64,000 nt of DNA from Turritopsis dohrnii. Lineage: Eukaryota > Cnidaria > Hydrozoa > Anthoathecata > Oceaniidae. The DNA lies in assembly GCA_027922465.2 (NCBI GenBank), contig BQMF02000001.1:2728001-2792000 (forward strand), written 5' to 3'. The translations under genes were made by a program, and so were the position numbers. Shown one piece after another: positions 11,021 through 21,872 of this stretch; positions within the stretch are counted from its first letter, which is position 1; every line of letters begins with the position of its first letter. The notes beneath the pieces were generated by a model, which worked only from the letters and a program-made list of their open reading frames with translations, was not told the DNA's origin and made no database searches.

Positions 11021-14000
11021 ATGGCAAACAAAGGATATAATCCCTCACGTAATCAACGAATAAGGTAAGTATTATGGTAATTCTTCTGGACGATTTCACA
11101 AGGATTTTAGGTCTACAAATAGCGAAAACAAAGTGTTGACTATTATAAACTATATTATTTTTGTGATTTCTTTACTCAACTTGAGTTAATTTCTCAGTGC
11201 TTAAAAAATCTTAAGGCTAAAATACACAATAAGTTTAATTGGACCATTCAGTTGCAACATAAAAAACTGATCGTGTAAACAGCGAAGATTTACAGTTTTT
11301 TCTAGTTTTGTAAGTTTTTTTAAAAAGTTGGACATCTTCAACTTTGGCCAACTAGTTGGATGTTTTTTTCTATTTAATTTGAATTAAATTAACAAAAGCT
11401 CTATTGTGATGTTGTGACGCCAATTAAACATTATCAGCCTTAATACTACATTTGAAGCAACCGTGGAAACAATTTTTCGATCAATGATTCACCCTATCTT
11501 TTTATACTGTTACCCAGTATATAATGGAATCTGTAATACATGGGGAAATAAATTTGAATCCATACTTCATCGAGCGAAAAGTATTATAAACAGTCCTAAA
11601 TGTGTAAACTGGCCAAGCATTGCAACAGAACGAAAGAGAAGAATCGCACTTGATGTCTTTCGACATATAAACTATCCAAGTCATGCTGGAGAGTCGGGCA
11701 GTTACACATTAAGCATAAGATCGAAACAACAAACAATAACTGTTTGTTGAGACTCCCTAAAGTTCGCACTGAAGCTGTTAAACGATTAACGTATTATGTT
11801 GGTGCAAAAATTTTTAACAGTTTGAATTTAAATTTGAGGAAAGAAAGAAGTTTAATTAATTTTAGAAACAAATTAAAAAAATTTCATTTTGATTAGCATT
11901 TTATCTAATTTACATATGCTGGAATTTTGAATTTCTCCTTATCCTGTTTATTTTCCTAATCCCATTATACTGCTTTTTCCCAGTCTCCCTGATTGTGGTT
12001 TGATTTTGATTCTGATTCTATTCAACGTCCTTAAAATTTTGAGTTCACTTTAACATTTTCATTCTATATATCACATTTGTCTACTGTTATCATAAATTTG
12101 TAAAAAAAATATATACCTACTGAAGAAGTGTAAAAACCTGTATAAATATTAATTAATTAATAAAGGAGCTCTGAAGGTTTTGACAGATACAAGGAACATC
12201 TGTAAAAGTAATTCGTATGACAGATTATTTCAGGGAAATCAGTAACAGTAATTTTGTTTGGTTATTTTGATATAGATTTTTTGAATGTATCCCTATTCTG
12301 AATGTCTAAAGGCTAAAATACACGAAAAGTTTAAGTTGTAGACCAATTAGTTCATTAATTCATTTGTAATAATGTTCTCTTTGTGATTAAATCTATATAA
12401 ACCAAAAAATAAGTACTTCAACTTTTACTTGTCTTTTTTTTTCTAATAGGTCCTTGTTAAATGCTACAATTAAAGACCTTACCTGGTGCACTGGCATTTT
12501 CAACAATTTCTGTTCACAAATAGATGTAAATGATAATTATGTGACAATAATGGCTTTGCATTTTAAGAAAAAAAAACTTATTTGCCGTCAGAATCATTCG
12601 TACTTCTTAAGTTTTTACCATGGTGATGGCAAAATAGGAAAGAGATTTATTGATGTTCTTATGAGTCGTGAAGACGTGACTGTGGAAAAATTTTGCAATT
12701 GTGCTTTAAAACATAATAGACGAGATATATACAATTATTTAAGGTCTAGTAGCACTTCAGACATTCCCTTATTAAAAGATGTTGATTCATCAATTTTAAA
12801 TAAAATTGGTGAAATGCTTACACCCAAAGGACATATACCAGTTCAGTACTGGGATTCATTCGCAGAATATTTCAGTTTTGATCGTAATTGCATCAATGCA
12901 ATTAAAACAGGCGGACAAACTTCTATTTCTAGTCCTGCCAGAGAACTTTTCAAATGTTTGAGCCAGGAATCACCAGATAGACTAGTAAGTGATGTAATAG
13001 GTGATTTAAGAGAAAATCATCTCAATGAGATTGCAGACTTCCTTCAAGCGCATTTGGATAAAGGAGATATACAGCCACAAATTGATCTATCTTTGGATCA
13101 AGGTCATGACCATGTTCCAATCCCAACAGAAAATCAACAATTTAGCAATGATAAAGAGGAAGAAGTTAATCACAATCATCAAGATGTTTACCATAAACAA
13201 CGCCAGTTGTTAGGACTCCATGGATCAAGTTCTTGTGAACATGATTCTGGACTTTCATGTGAAATTACAACAGTACTTGTCCATCATAATTATGCCAACA
13301 TCATTCCAGACGAGTCAAATCAAGATGGTAAACACGAGCCATCAGTTCAGAGAAATCTTCAAACTCCAGAACAGAAAGAACGTTATGTTGAAACAGAAAC
13401 TCATTGCCAATCTCCACAACTAGGAGAACAAAGATGTCCTACTTATGGATGTGAAAATTATGAAATTGGAACTGACAGTTTTGGGGTCATCTTGGATAAG
13501 AAATTGAATAACGAGAATGAGTTTCTTGGTTATCAAAGCTGTTTCAGAGGGAATCAAGAACATAATGATGATTCTGGAATTTGGACTTTAAGAAACAGAT
13601 CAAAAGAATTAACTGCCGCCAAACCAAATGGTGAAGAAGATTCTCAGGGTTGTTGTCTAGACAATCTACAATCACTACCACCCATTTCTATTTGTAAGAA
13701 TGTTTTTTGATTTTTCTCCTATTGATGAAATTTCCAAATCTTTTTTTATTTCATGTCTAATTTTACTTTTAAAATTTCTTGCACTTTTTCTTCAAATTGT
13801 TGTTCTTTTTGAAAGTGTTTTGCATAATGATCACTTAATTTAACTTTTAACTTTGTTGTAACTTCCTTCAACTTGTAACATGTGTGAAATTTCTTAAAGC
13901 ATTTCCATGTTGTTTTTTTTATTGCTACTCCACATGTTAATTATTATTATTATTCATAGCACATCCCTCCACTAGTCCTCAAACTGATGAAGGACGAGCT

Positions 14001-17000
14001 GGTGAAGAAAATTCTGATCTTCAAAATGTTTCTGAGAGTAGTTGTTTGGAAGAATCAGATGAATGCCATGAGAATGGGTTAGATTCTAGCGAAGCAGGTT
14101 CACTTATTTTTTTTTATTCACTTAAGTTTCTTTTGTAATTTTAGATATTGAATCTTGGTGCCACTTATTTTTGACTTTTATTGCATTTTATGCAAAGTGA
14201 TGCAAACGGTGCTGTAGTTATTCAGATCCTTTGAAGATCTGATTGTATCTACAATATCAAAAAAAATTGACAAAGGTTTTGATCAGATATGATTCTGATG
14301 TTACTGGCTATGATCATTAGTCCTCTTTAGCTACCTTAAATAATTTGTGAATTTGATATTGCTGTAAATTCTAACTGGAAATTGCATCACTAGGTACTGA
14401 TGATGAATGGTCTGACGCTGAACAAGTTGGAAATGAGCATCAGCATGCTGAAATAAGCACTCATATTCAAGATGCTATCTCCATTCCCTCTATGACATCC
14501 AATGGTAAAGACAAAGATTATTACGGTAAATGTGGCCATGATTTTTCAATTCATACAAATATTAGAGAGACTTTGATTTTTAATCTTTGCTACCTTCTGT
14601 TGTTACGCACATGTTATGTCCTTGATTTGTGTGTTTGACTTTTAATGATCAACTTACATCAGATATGGCCCATTTATACCACTCAATGGGTAAAATCACC
14701 AAAAAATCTTTCATAATGATATTTCAAAAAATCCTGCTCACTGGGATTATGTAATTCTGTTTGTTTGGATAATAATGTTCCTTTTCAAATAGAAAGTAAT
14801 CCTCAACCATTGCCTCCAACTATACGTCAGAGATCTGTAAGAACAAGGCACGTTGGCAATGCTGATTCAATGTCGTACAGTGAAAAGCTGTTTGCACTCC
14901 CACAAAATTATGAGCCAAACCTTGCAAAAGCAGGTGAGTTTGTTTGTATGTGTTTCTGTTACTGCAGAAAATTTCAGTGTTGTTATTACTCTTAGTATTT
15001 CTAATATGTAGTATCCCCAACATCTGGAAAAGGCACAAAAGAAGACGCATTTGTTGTCATCGAAAAAATTAGAAAAGAGGATAATGATAGTGGTTACACT
15101 GATGAATCTGTTGAAATTCCTCGAGATTCAAGAGGTATTATTGTCGATCTTTGATTGGGGTCTGTTACAAAAGTACTTTTTATGGTCGGACGGTCGGTAC
15201 TTTAGGGCTATATAAAAAACAGTACGTTTATGATACAATATCAGGCAAACTTTTTTCGAAAGTATACTAGAATAGACTTTACAAAATTCCAAAGCATGAT
15301 TTCCACACGGACGATAGTCAAAAAATATTGAAACAAACAGTTATCGTGTTGGAAGAACTAATATGCTAATACTTTTGTAACAGACCCGTTATTGACTTTA
15401 TTTTGATTTGTACTTTTGATTTCATTTGTTGAATCACCATTAAAAGTGATTGATGACGTTGTTTAATGACATTAAAAGAAATTACTGCATTTCCATTGAA
15501 ATGGTGTGTACATATATTATGACATTTTCCACATTTGTAACAATCCTTCAACAAACGCAGATGTTCCATCTTCCATGCAACCATAAGAATCTAAAATTTA
15601 AAGACACGTGTTTTATTGGACAAAAACCGTCAAAAAGTCACTGCGATAATTAACTGGCATGGGCTAAGACACAATAAGAACAAGTATTTGGCCGAACTGG
15701 GGAATATCCAGGTGGTGCATAAGTAAAATATAATAGTAAAAGTCAACAAGGACTATCACACCAAGGAACTGTCAACTAGGACAGGATATGTTAATTGTAC
15801 TGCTGTCAACAAGGACAGATAACTAATGACTTAATATACTGCTGTCAACAAGGACAGACAAACTCGTGACTTAAATGATATGGCTGTCAACAAGGACAAA
15901 CAAACTTGGACCTAAATTTATTGCTGTCAACAAGGACAGACAAGCTTACGACTATAACTGTCAACAAGGACAGTATATCACTCACACGAACTGGTTGCTG
16001 TCAACAAGGACAGACTATAACACACAAATATATATCCTACAACCGTCAACCAGGACGACCGGGCGTTGTCAACAAGGACAGACGCCCTAACACAACTACT
16101 TAAGGCTCAGCAAATGCACCCCCAAATTTCCCCAGCTGACCAAACGTAATAACATTGAGACGCACTAACGCAGCAACACTGCAGAAACTGTAACATGGTT
16201 CCAAATATGCGATAACGGACTAGGTGAAGAAATAAGGCGTGACATACGAGTAATCGAATCATCATCAATATGGAGATACCTACGATAAGCATCACTAGAC
16301 CAACGACCCAAGATCTGAATAACACTGTCAGCAATCCCAGCAGATGCAGCGGCCGTCGCCCCACCAATTCTGAACGAGTGAGTATTAATGTCTGCAGCAT
16401 AAGGCAACGTACGGGTAAGTAATGTGACCATGTCCTGGCGAGTCAAAAAGCGATTGCGTGAAAAACCAAATAATGGTAGCCCAGAACCAGGATGACAACG
16501 GAGCCATTGTCTCATCAAATCAATTGGGCATAGAGCATGTCCAGATCTGCCAATGCGAATGTCACAACCAAGACGGAATGGATCAGTTTTAGACGCTGAG
16601 ATGTGCACATACATAACATCGTAAGACATAACATCATGAACCATTAACTAAAGAGAAGCGTTAAACACATGTGAAGATTGACATGCGCATTCGGAAACAC
16701 GCAACAAGCCAAAATATGCTAACGCAGATGCAGTTTTCAGCAACAAACGTTCCACAGGTGAATAATTGAGCAAGTCCAACCGGTAATGTATAGCGAGTAA
16801 GTGCCCAAACGTGATTGGTTGGCGACGTGGGCGTGTAAAAGTTGCACCTTGAACGCGACGAATAACTCTCAGCGTGTAATACAGACGCGACATCTGCGCT
16901 ATAGAGCTTGGAAAACCGCAAAAAATTGAATACCACATAAATAATTCTTCTAAGTACGAAACGATAAACGATGACTGAAAGGTGCCACGAACCGGACCAA

Positions 17001-20000
17001 CGTATCCTGTGACAACGGAAACGAAGTTTGAGAAATTAGAGCACAAAACCTCCGGTACGATCGAAAGGCTACTGCATACGTGCATCTGGTGGAAGGAGCT
17101 AAAGCTTCCGCTTGATACTGACGAACTTGTTGATCAATATCGACCAGAACTGGAGAGGGGCTGTGCTCTGACATAGGCTTCAGACGATGGAACTTGTTGA
17201 CCAGCAAACAAGACAGAGAATCAGCCGCTGCATTTGTATGGCCAGGAATATGTTGCAACAAAACATTCAGGTTTACACGTGCAGTAAAAAGGAACAAAAA
17301 CCGAACTAATGTCATAATGTCAGAGTCTCGACAAGAACCTGATTTCCAAACATGAACTATTGCAATGTTGTCCGTATAAAATAAGATTTGCTTATTAGCC
17401 CATGATTGACCCCAAGCCACCACTGCAGCAACAATAGCAAACAGCTCTCTAACATTAATGTGGAGCTTAACATAATCTTGGGCCAAGGTAAACTGAACCA
17501 TTTATTCCCGTAACAAGCTCCAAGACCAAGATCTGAAGCATCGGTATACATAGACATACTAACTGAAGAAAGCGGCTCATCGGGGATAATGGACATACCA
17601 TTCCAAGATGGGAGAAAGTCTATCTACCAGTGTAAATCCGCCCTAACTTCTTGATTGAAGTAAATATGATGGTTCAAACTAGACACTGAGGTAGACAGAT
17701 CAATCAGCCTACGAAGAAACATACGACCAGGGCGAACTACCTTGCAAGCAAACGAGAGGGAGCCGATCAGAGACAACAACTCTCGCTTATTACACTTTTT
17801 CCGATCTGCCCAGTCCCAAATAAGTGCCTGTAACTCTGTGAGTTTGAAACAAGGCAACCGCATCACTTGATGCCGAGCATCCACTTCAATGCCAAGGTAT
17901 GTCACAACTTGGGAAGGTCCCACAGTCTTATTGGTAGCCAGAAGGACACCCAACTCCGAACAGATCGTAATGACTGAAGCCATAATAGCGGCTACCTGCT
18001 CCTGAGATGAGCCACAGATTTAAAAAAGTCATCAAGATAATGAATAATGAAAGCAATGCCTCCAAAAACAGTAAAAATCCAACAAAGAAGATCAGCAAAT
18101 GCATTATGGAGACGAGCGGCTGCCAAAAGGCAACCGAGTATCGATAAAGAACAAATCATGAAACCGATAGCCTAATAAACCCCACTGATCCCGTCGTACT
18201 GGACAAAGTCGAAAGGCATGTCTGATGTCAAGTTTCGCCATGAAGGCAGTAGAGGTCAAAGAACGGACAAGGCCTATGGCTTCATCAAAGGACGTATAGC
18301 GAACAGAAAAACTATGGAGATTAATAGCATTACCACGAGAAGAAGATAAATCAAGAATTATCCGAAACGTTCCATCCTTCTTTGGAACCGCGCCCAATGG
18401 TGAACAGTGCAATGGTGAAAGCGGTGGTACTAAGAACGGGCCTGAGGTATGTCCTCGTTGTGCTTCTTTTCTAATACTTTCCCAAACCGGAGTGGGATTG
18501 GATCTGGCAGATAATAAATTGTTAGGACGTGTGGCCGAAACATCACCATTATAACCAATGTCGAAACCATAACGAAAACCATTCAAAACAAAAGACACTA
18601 ACTCTTGATTCGGATGAGAGACCAAATACCTAGAAAGCGCCGGCACTGATACAGGTGAAGACATAGAAGAAGGTAACGGACAAAAATCAACGTTTGAAGC
18701 GACGTGAGCATTGATAGGCTGAATGAGACCCTCCACACAACCGACATTGGTGAGGGAACCTGCACTGGCTGATGTTGCATTGTCCATCATTGAAAAAGCG
18801 GCAAACATTGGCTGCATTCCCCTGGAAAGACTGGGGGCATGAAAGGGCGGCACAGCTGAAGTCGTGTGAGAGGACCCTGAGCCGATAGACGTCTCCCCGG
18901 CTGGCACCCTGAAACTTACTACCTGAAGCAAAATTACGATTAACCCGTGATGGGCAAGACGACGAAATATGCTTTGGGCTTTGGCAAATGTAACACACGT
19001 TCAATAAAGGAGACCGCCTAAGAATTCTGTTATACAAATCTTCGTCCACCCTGTTCCATAGCAAGCTGGAATCGTAAGCCAATTGATGCCGAAAAAGCCT
19101 ATCGTATTCGATCCAAGCTGAGAACGTAAACTGAGATGCAAAACCAGAAATCGTGGACTGGTAGTGAAGAAGTTCAGCTGTGCGCTCCGGAAAAAAGTGA
19201 TTGTATACTCGAAGAAAGTTAGACCACGCTACCATACACGATGCGAAATCACAAACTTTGGGTGAATAGCGCGACCGTGGAACTAACGAAAGCCCTGGAG
19301 AAGAACCCCCGATAAACTGAAAGGTGTACTCATCAGAGGAACCAACTGCAGTGTGCGGAAGTAACGAATCAAAATTAATAAACTTACCGGTCCTTATTTG
19401 CTCAATAACCGCCGTGGGCAATGCAGGAATCGCAGAAGAACGCAACTGAAAAGCACCATGACGCTGACTGACAGGAGCAAACTGGGTTGAACTATTGTTA
19501 TTCAAATGAGTAACATGAGCGGGATCGACAGTGTTCATATTCTCGGGTGCTGACAACGGCAGGCTAGTAGAACGTTGTGTGAAAAATAGTTCAATCTGTC
19601 AGGCGATACGCTCATCTAACGAATCTTGATCCAACGAGGATGCACCAGGAACAGGACCAGGATTTGAAACCCCACTAGTAGATGCTACCCCTGGAGTGGA
19701 GGTAGAGGTAGCAATAGGTACCGATACCACATTCGATGACGTCGCACCAGAAGTAACGGTTATTTCCGGATTATAGAAAAGAAATAATCTGCGGGCTAGT
19801 TGCTGCACCGATCCCGCGTCAACAATGTTCAAACTGTTGCACAGTAATTTTAAAGAGATCTAACCACTGCTCCAGAGTACGATGTCTATCTGCAATCTCG
19901 TTGCCATCGTTAGAGGAGCCATCTCTGCGTTTACGTTTCACGGAGGAAACGGAGTCCAGCAATAACAATACGTGAACAAGGAATAACACCAACTCCTTCG

Positions 20001-21535
20001 AACAACACCACATATTATAACGAATCCACAACTCTGACAATAAAAAACTTGAGATAAACCACGTAAAATCAGGAACACAGCAAGTATGGACAGAAACGTT
20101 CGACACTACTTGATAAGGACACGAATAATCAATATACCAAGATCGGAAATTTATAATGAAAATATATGACTGCCCTCGTGGTCGCTAATAAAAAACTATG
20201 GCCATGTGCCTGACACCATGTGTATAAAAAACCTAACGACATAAGCGCGCATGCTCCTATCAGACTTTGGTCTAAAACAAAATGGCAGACCGAGCAGCAA
20301 AAGGCAGCGCTCAGCGAAAATGCCCGCCAGTTAACAAGGGTTAAGTAAACTTAACCACCAAGATTAACATTGTTGAAATAGTATGTTAATTTCCATAGAA
20401 AAGTGCTCTTCCGCAGTGTTCTTTCAACAAATTTACCCGGTTTGCTGTAAGTTGAATTTTGAGCTCTGTTCGAACATTTATTTGTAAGATCATGAATTTT
20501 TGCTTTTAGGCAGAGGTTGCGTTCAACACACGATCAAGGACAGTAACGGTGATGCTAAAATGAACATCGGGGCATCAAATAAGAATTTCAAATGTTCAAA
20601 AAAGGACGAAGCCAGCATGTCAGGTTAGTTGAGCCTCACAGAAATTCTGCCTTTAACTTCATGTAGCATTCATGGTCAAATCAGCATTCATAAAAACCCT
20701 TTCTCTATATAGATGAGTCTCTCAGGCAGTGTGTATTCATCTCCAATGATCTTTATGTCAAAAGTGACAAATGGAAAAGAAAGAGTAGAACAATAAGCAA
20801 GGCTACAAAAAGTGATCAGCATAAATTGCAAGAACTATTGACGCAAAATCAGTTCCGGATTTACGATTTCACCAATCTTACTGCCAAGAAAATGGAAAAA
20901 ACATTAATCCAGCACAGTAAAGACAACCATCACCGTTTCGACGGTTTCTTGTGTATTATCCTTACTTGGGGTAAAGGCGATGAAGTGTTCGGGTGTGACG
21001 ATAAGCTCTTCGATTACAGAGAAGTTATTAAAACGTTTGAAGAAGCAGAAAGTTTAAAAGGCAAACCAATAGTATTTATTGTACGATCTTGGGATAATTC
21101 AGGAGGATCAAAGGTTGTACAACAACCCTATACAACAACACTAAAAGATTTAACATTAATTTACCATGGTAAATGCAATGGTAAGATGCTTGATAATCTG
21201 AAGTTGCCACTACGCCAATGGAAAAGTCTCTTTGTTGAAAAATCACTGCGAAGGAGTGCATTTTTATAGAAATATACACACTATTTCAACAATAATACTC
21301 TTTATCGCAGTGACTTCTTGTCCAATAAAACACGTGTCTTTAACTTTTAGATTCTTATGGTTGCATGGAAGATGGAACATCTGCGTTTGTTGAAGGATTG
21401 TTACAAATGTTTGAAAAAGATGATTTGAGTATGACCATGATACATGAAATCCTGCTCGGAATTCGTTTCCCTGACGTCAAGGTGGAAAAAAAAGGATTCG
21501 TTCAAAGTGTTCGGTCTCTTTTTAAGCCTAAATAG
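11021..21535 (+). CDS. CARD-like/DEATH-domain pseudo-caspase (nine exons, 862 aa)
   Basis: Exons: 11021-11064, 12450-13693, 13960-14097, 14394-14525, 14793-14933, 15012-15134, 20510-20623, 20713-21180, 21351-21535. All introns are GT-AG, phases agree, and the sum is 863 codons with stop. Residues about 17-115 look CARD-like (RFIDVLM, FCNCALKHNRRDIYNYLR). Residues about 127-215 are a DEATH domain (YWDSFAEYFSFDRNCINAI, LNEIADFLQ). An acidic, Ser-rich linker follows to about 645. Residues 646-862 follow the caspase p20/p10 order: DGFLCIILTWG, GKPIVFIVRSWDN, then GCMEDGTSAFVEGLLQMF. Active caspases have SHG and QACRG at those two sites. Here the catalytic His and Cys both align with Trp (W731, W772), so proteolysis is not expected. 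By analogy with FLIP-type proteins, a scaffold or decoy role in death-domain signalling is likely (inference). Alternative junctions: donor 14514 instead of 14525, and donor 21168 instead of 21180 (12 bp, in phase). Confidence 0.85.
11400..12170 (+). mobile_element. LINE 3' fragment in intron 1 of the pseudo-caspase gene
   Basis: Translation gives the C-terminal end of a LINE ORF2: VETIFRSMIHPIFLYCYPVY, then WGNKFESILHRAKSIIN, a frame change, then RLPKVRTEAVKRLTYYVGAK and an end in KKFHFD-stop at about 11893-11895. AT-rich 3'UTR follows, with an ATTAATTAATTAATAAA tail near 12150-12166. The fragment is severely 5'-truncated and inserted in the gene's sense orientation. Confidence 0.75.
15158..15387. 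mobile_element. 230 bp MITE with perfect 17 bp terminal inverted repeats
   Basis: It starts GGGTCTGTTACAAAAGT and ends ACTTTTGTAACAGACCC, a perfect inverted pair. It lies 24 bp inside intron 6 of the pseudo-caspase gene, right after the exon 6 donor. I see no coding capacity and no convincing target-site duplication. Confidence 0.85.
15531..15649 (-). repeat. Inverted copy of the start of exon 9 and its acceptor
   Basis: The reverse complement of this segment nearly matches 21302-21410: the end of intron 8, its TTTTAG acceptor, and the first 60 bases of the last pseudo-caspase exon up to TTACAAATGT. The main difference is a 10-base insertion in this copy (GACTTTTTGACGGTTTTTGTCC against GACTTCTTGTCC). 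Both arms lie in the same primary transcript, about 5.7 kb apart, so the pre-mRNA could pair with itself across exon 9's splice acceptor. Confidence 0.9.
15737..16083 (+). repeat. Irregular tandem array of CTGTCAACAAGGACAG
   Basis: About nine copies of a 12-16 bp core (GTCAACAAGGAC) spaced roughly 22-65 bases apart, at about 15742, 15806, 15845, 15884, 15925, 15957, 15999, 16043 (variant GTCAACCAGGAC) and 16067. Intervening bases also resemble each other (ACTTRTGACTTAAATNTATT). It sits at the 3' side of the minus-strand DIRS-like element and is probably its terminal or subterminal repeat. Confidence 0.85.
16165..17330 (-). pseudogene. Tyrosine recombinase of the DIRS-like element
   Basis: The SAM-like core-binding part (STRCTYAVAFRSYRRFCAL) is in the frame of 17501-16950. 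The catalytic domain continues after frameshifts: GLLRVSECA carries the first catalytic Arg, and the segment at 16644-16165 has NTHSFRIGGATAAASAG (the HxxR box), then ILGRWSSDAYRRYLHI with the Tyr nucleophile. The residues visible are conserved, but they fall in three different frames. Confidence 0.85.
17357..18931 (-). pseudogene. RT and RNase H of the DIRS-like element
   Basis: The RT begins in the frame of 18931-18104: PPLSPLHCSPLGAVPKKDGT, FRIILDLSSSRG, MAKLDIRHAFRLCP and LPFGSRSSP. A one-base shift near 18105 puts the catalytic block HYLDDFF in another frame (about 18040-18020). The sequence resumes at 17983 with YLGIEVD. RNase H shows MYTDASDLGLGACYGN and, after another shift, RELFAIVAAVVAWG, YTDNIAIVHVWKSG and HIPGHTNAAADSLS. 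All key blocks are present but broken by frameshifts. Confidence 0.85.
18687..20106 (-). pseudogene. Gag-like ORF of the DIRS-like element
   Basis: Pieces at 20106-19819, 19832-19599 and 19556-18687. The last has a Cys/His knuckle, CYICQSPKHISSSC, and further on a second cluster, CRFFNDGQC-QCRFPHQCRLC followed by GGSHSAYQC. These are typical nucleic-acid-binding motifs of DIRS/Ngaro gag-like proteins. The N-terminal pieces are Ser/Thr/Pro-rich and shifted in frame. Confidence 0.7.
21215..21328. mobile_element. Diverged short MITE spanning the exon 8/intron 8 region
   Basis: CCAATGGAAAAGTC near 21214 and GACTTCTTGTCCAATAAAA near 21313-21331 form weak inverted ends. The interior (AAAATCACTGCGA-GAGTGCATT-TATAGA-TACACACTATTTCAA) closely matches the MITE at 38925-39047 in the Na+/H+ exchanger gene. 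Nearly all of intron 8 is therefore made of this element. Confidence 0.65.
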
Positions 21536-21839
21536 ACAATATTTAAGTTTAATTGTAGATCCCTTGTTAATAGACCTTTTCATGAATTGCGTCACTACAA
21601 GCAACGTCTCGTTTTCAAACTAAATCTTAATGATGTTTGCGCCGTTTACAAAGAGAAACGACACCTTAGGGAAACATTGGGGGAGGTGATACTACTGTTG
21701 ACTTCAACCTTCACAATTTTCAGAACCTTGATTTTTCTAATTAAGTAAAAGTTTCTTATGAAAATGTCTACACTGAATGTGATCTTGATGTGGTCCGTCG
21801 TGGCGTGGGAAAGTGTCTTCTCAAACGATGACGTCAACT

Positions 21840-21870
<31 letters not shown>
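21840..21870 (+). repeat. Poly-G tract of 31 bases
   Basis: An uninterrupted run of G follows GATGACGTCAACT and is followed by CAACGCAAAG. CRE-like GACGTCA motifs lie at about 21829, 21893 and 21913. It lies in the probable 3'UTR of the pseudo-caspase gene, between the stop at 21535 and the AATAAA at 22212. It gives the artificial poly-proline frame on the other strand. Confidence 0.95.

Positions 21871-21872
<2 letters not shown>

Larger units (their letters stand above)
16086..20110 (-). mobile_element. DIRS/Ngaro-like tyrosine-recombinase retrotransposon (decayed)
   Basis: Minus-strand order is gag-like (20106-18687), RT (18931-17624), RNase H (about 17596-17200) and tyrosine recombinase (about 17250-16165). 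A tyrosine recombinase downstream of RT/RNase H, with no room for an integrase or aspartic protease, defines the DIRS superfamily. Absence of a methyltransferase between RNase H and recombinase favours Ngaro-like over DIRS1-like. Frameshifts separate most domains, so this copy is dead. It lies antisense in intron 6 of the pseudo-caspase gene. Confidence 0.85.

Noticed and set aside
13694..13710. Stop at 13710 as the end of the death-domain protein
   Set aside because: A GTAAGA donor at 13694 and in-phase downstream exons extend it to the caspase-like domain; retention of the intron would give a shorter form but is not the simplest model.
15366..15584. Minus-strand 72-codon frame (MVAWKMEHLRLL)
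   Set aside because: It is the inverted exon 9 copy read in the wrong frame, running on into unrelated intron sequence.
15737..16083. CRISPR-like array
   Set aside because: Repeats are short with variable spacing, imperfect and inside a eukaryotic retrotransposon.
15875..16103. Two overlapping plus-strand frames of about 70 codons
   Set aside because: They are translations of the GTCAACAAGGAC tandem array.
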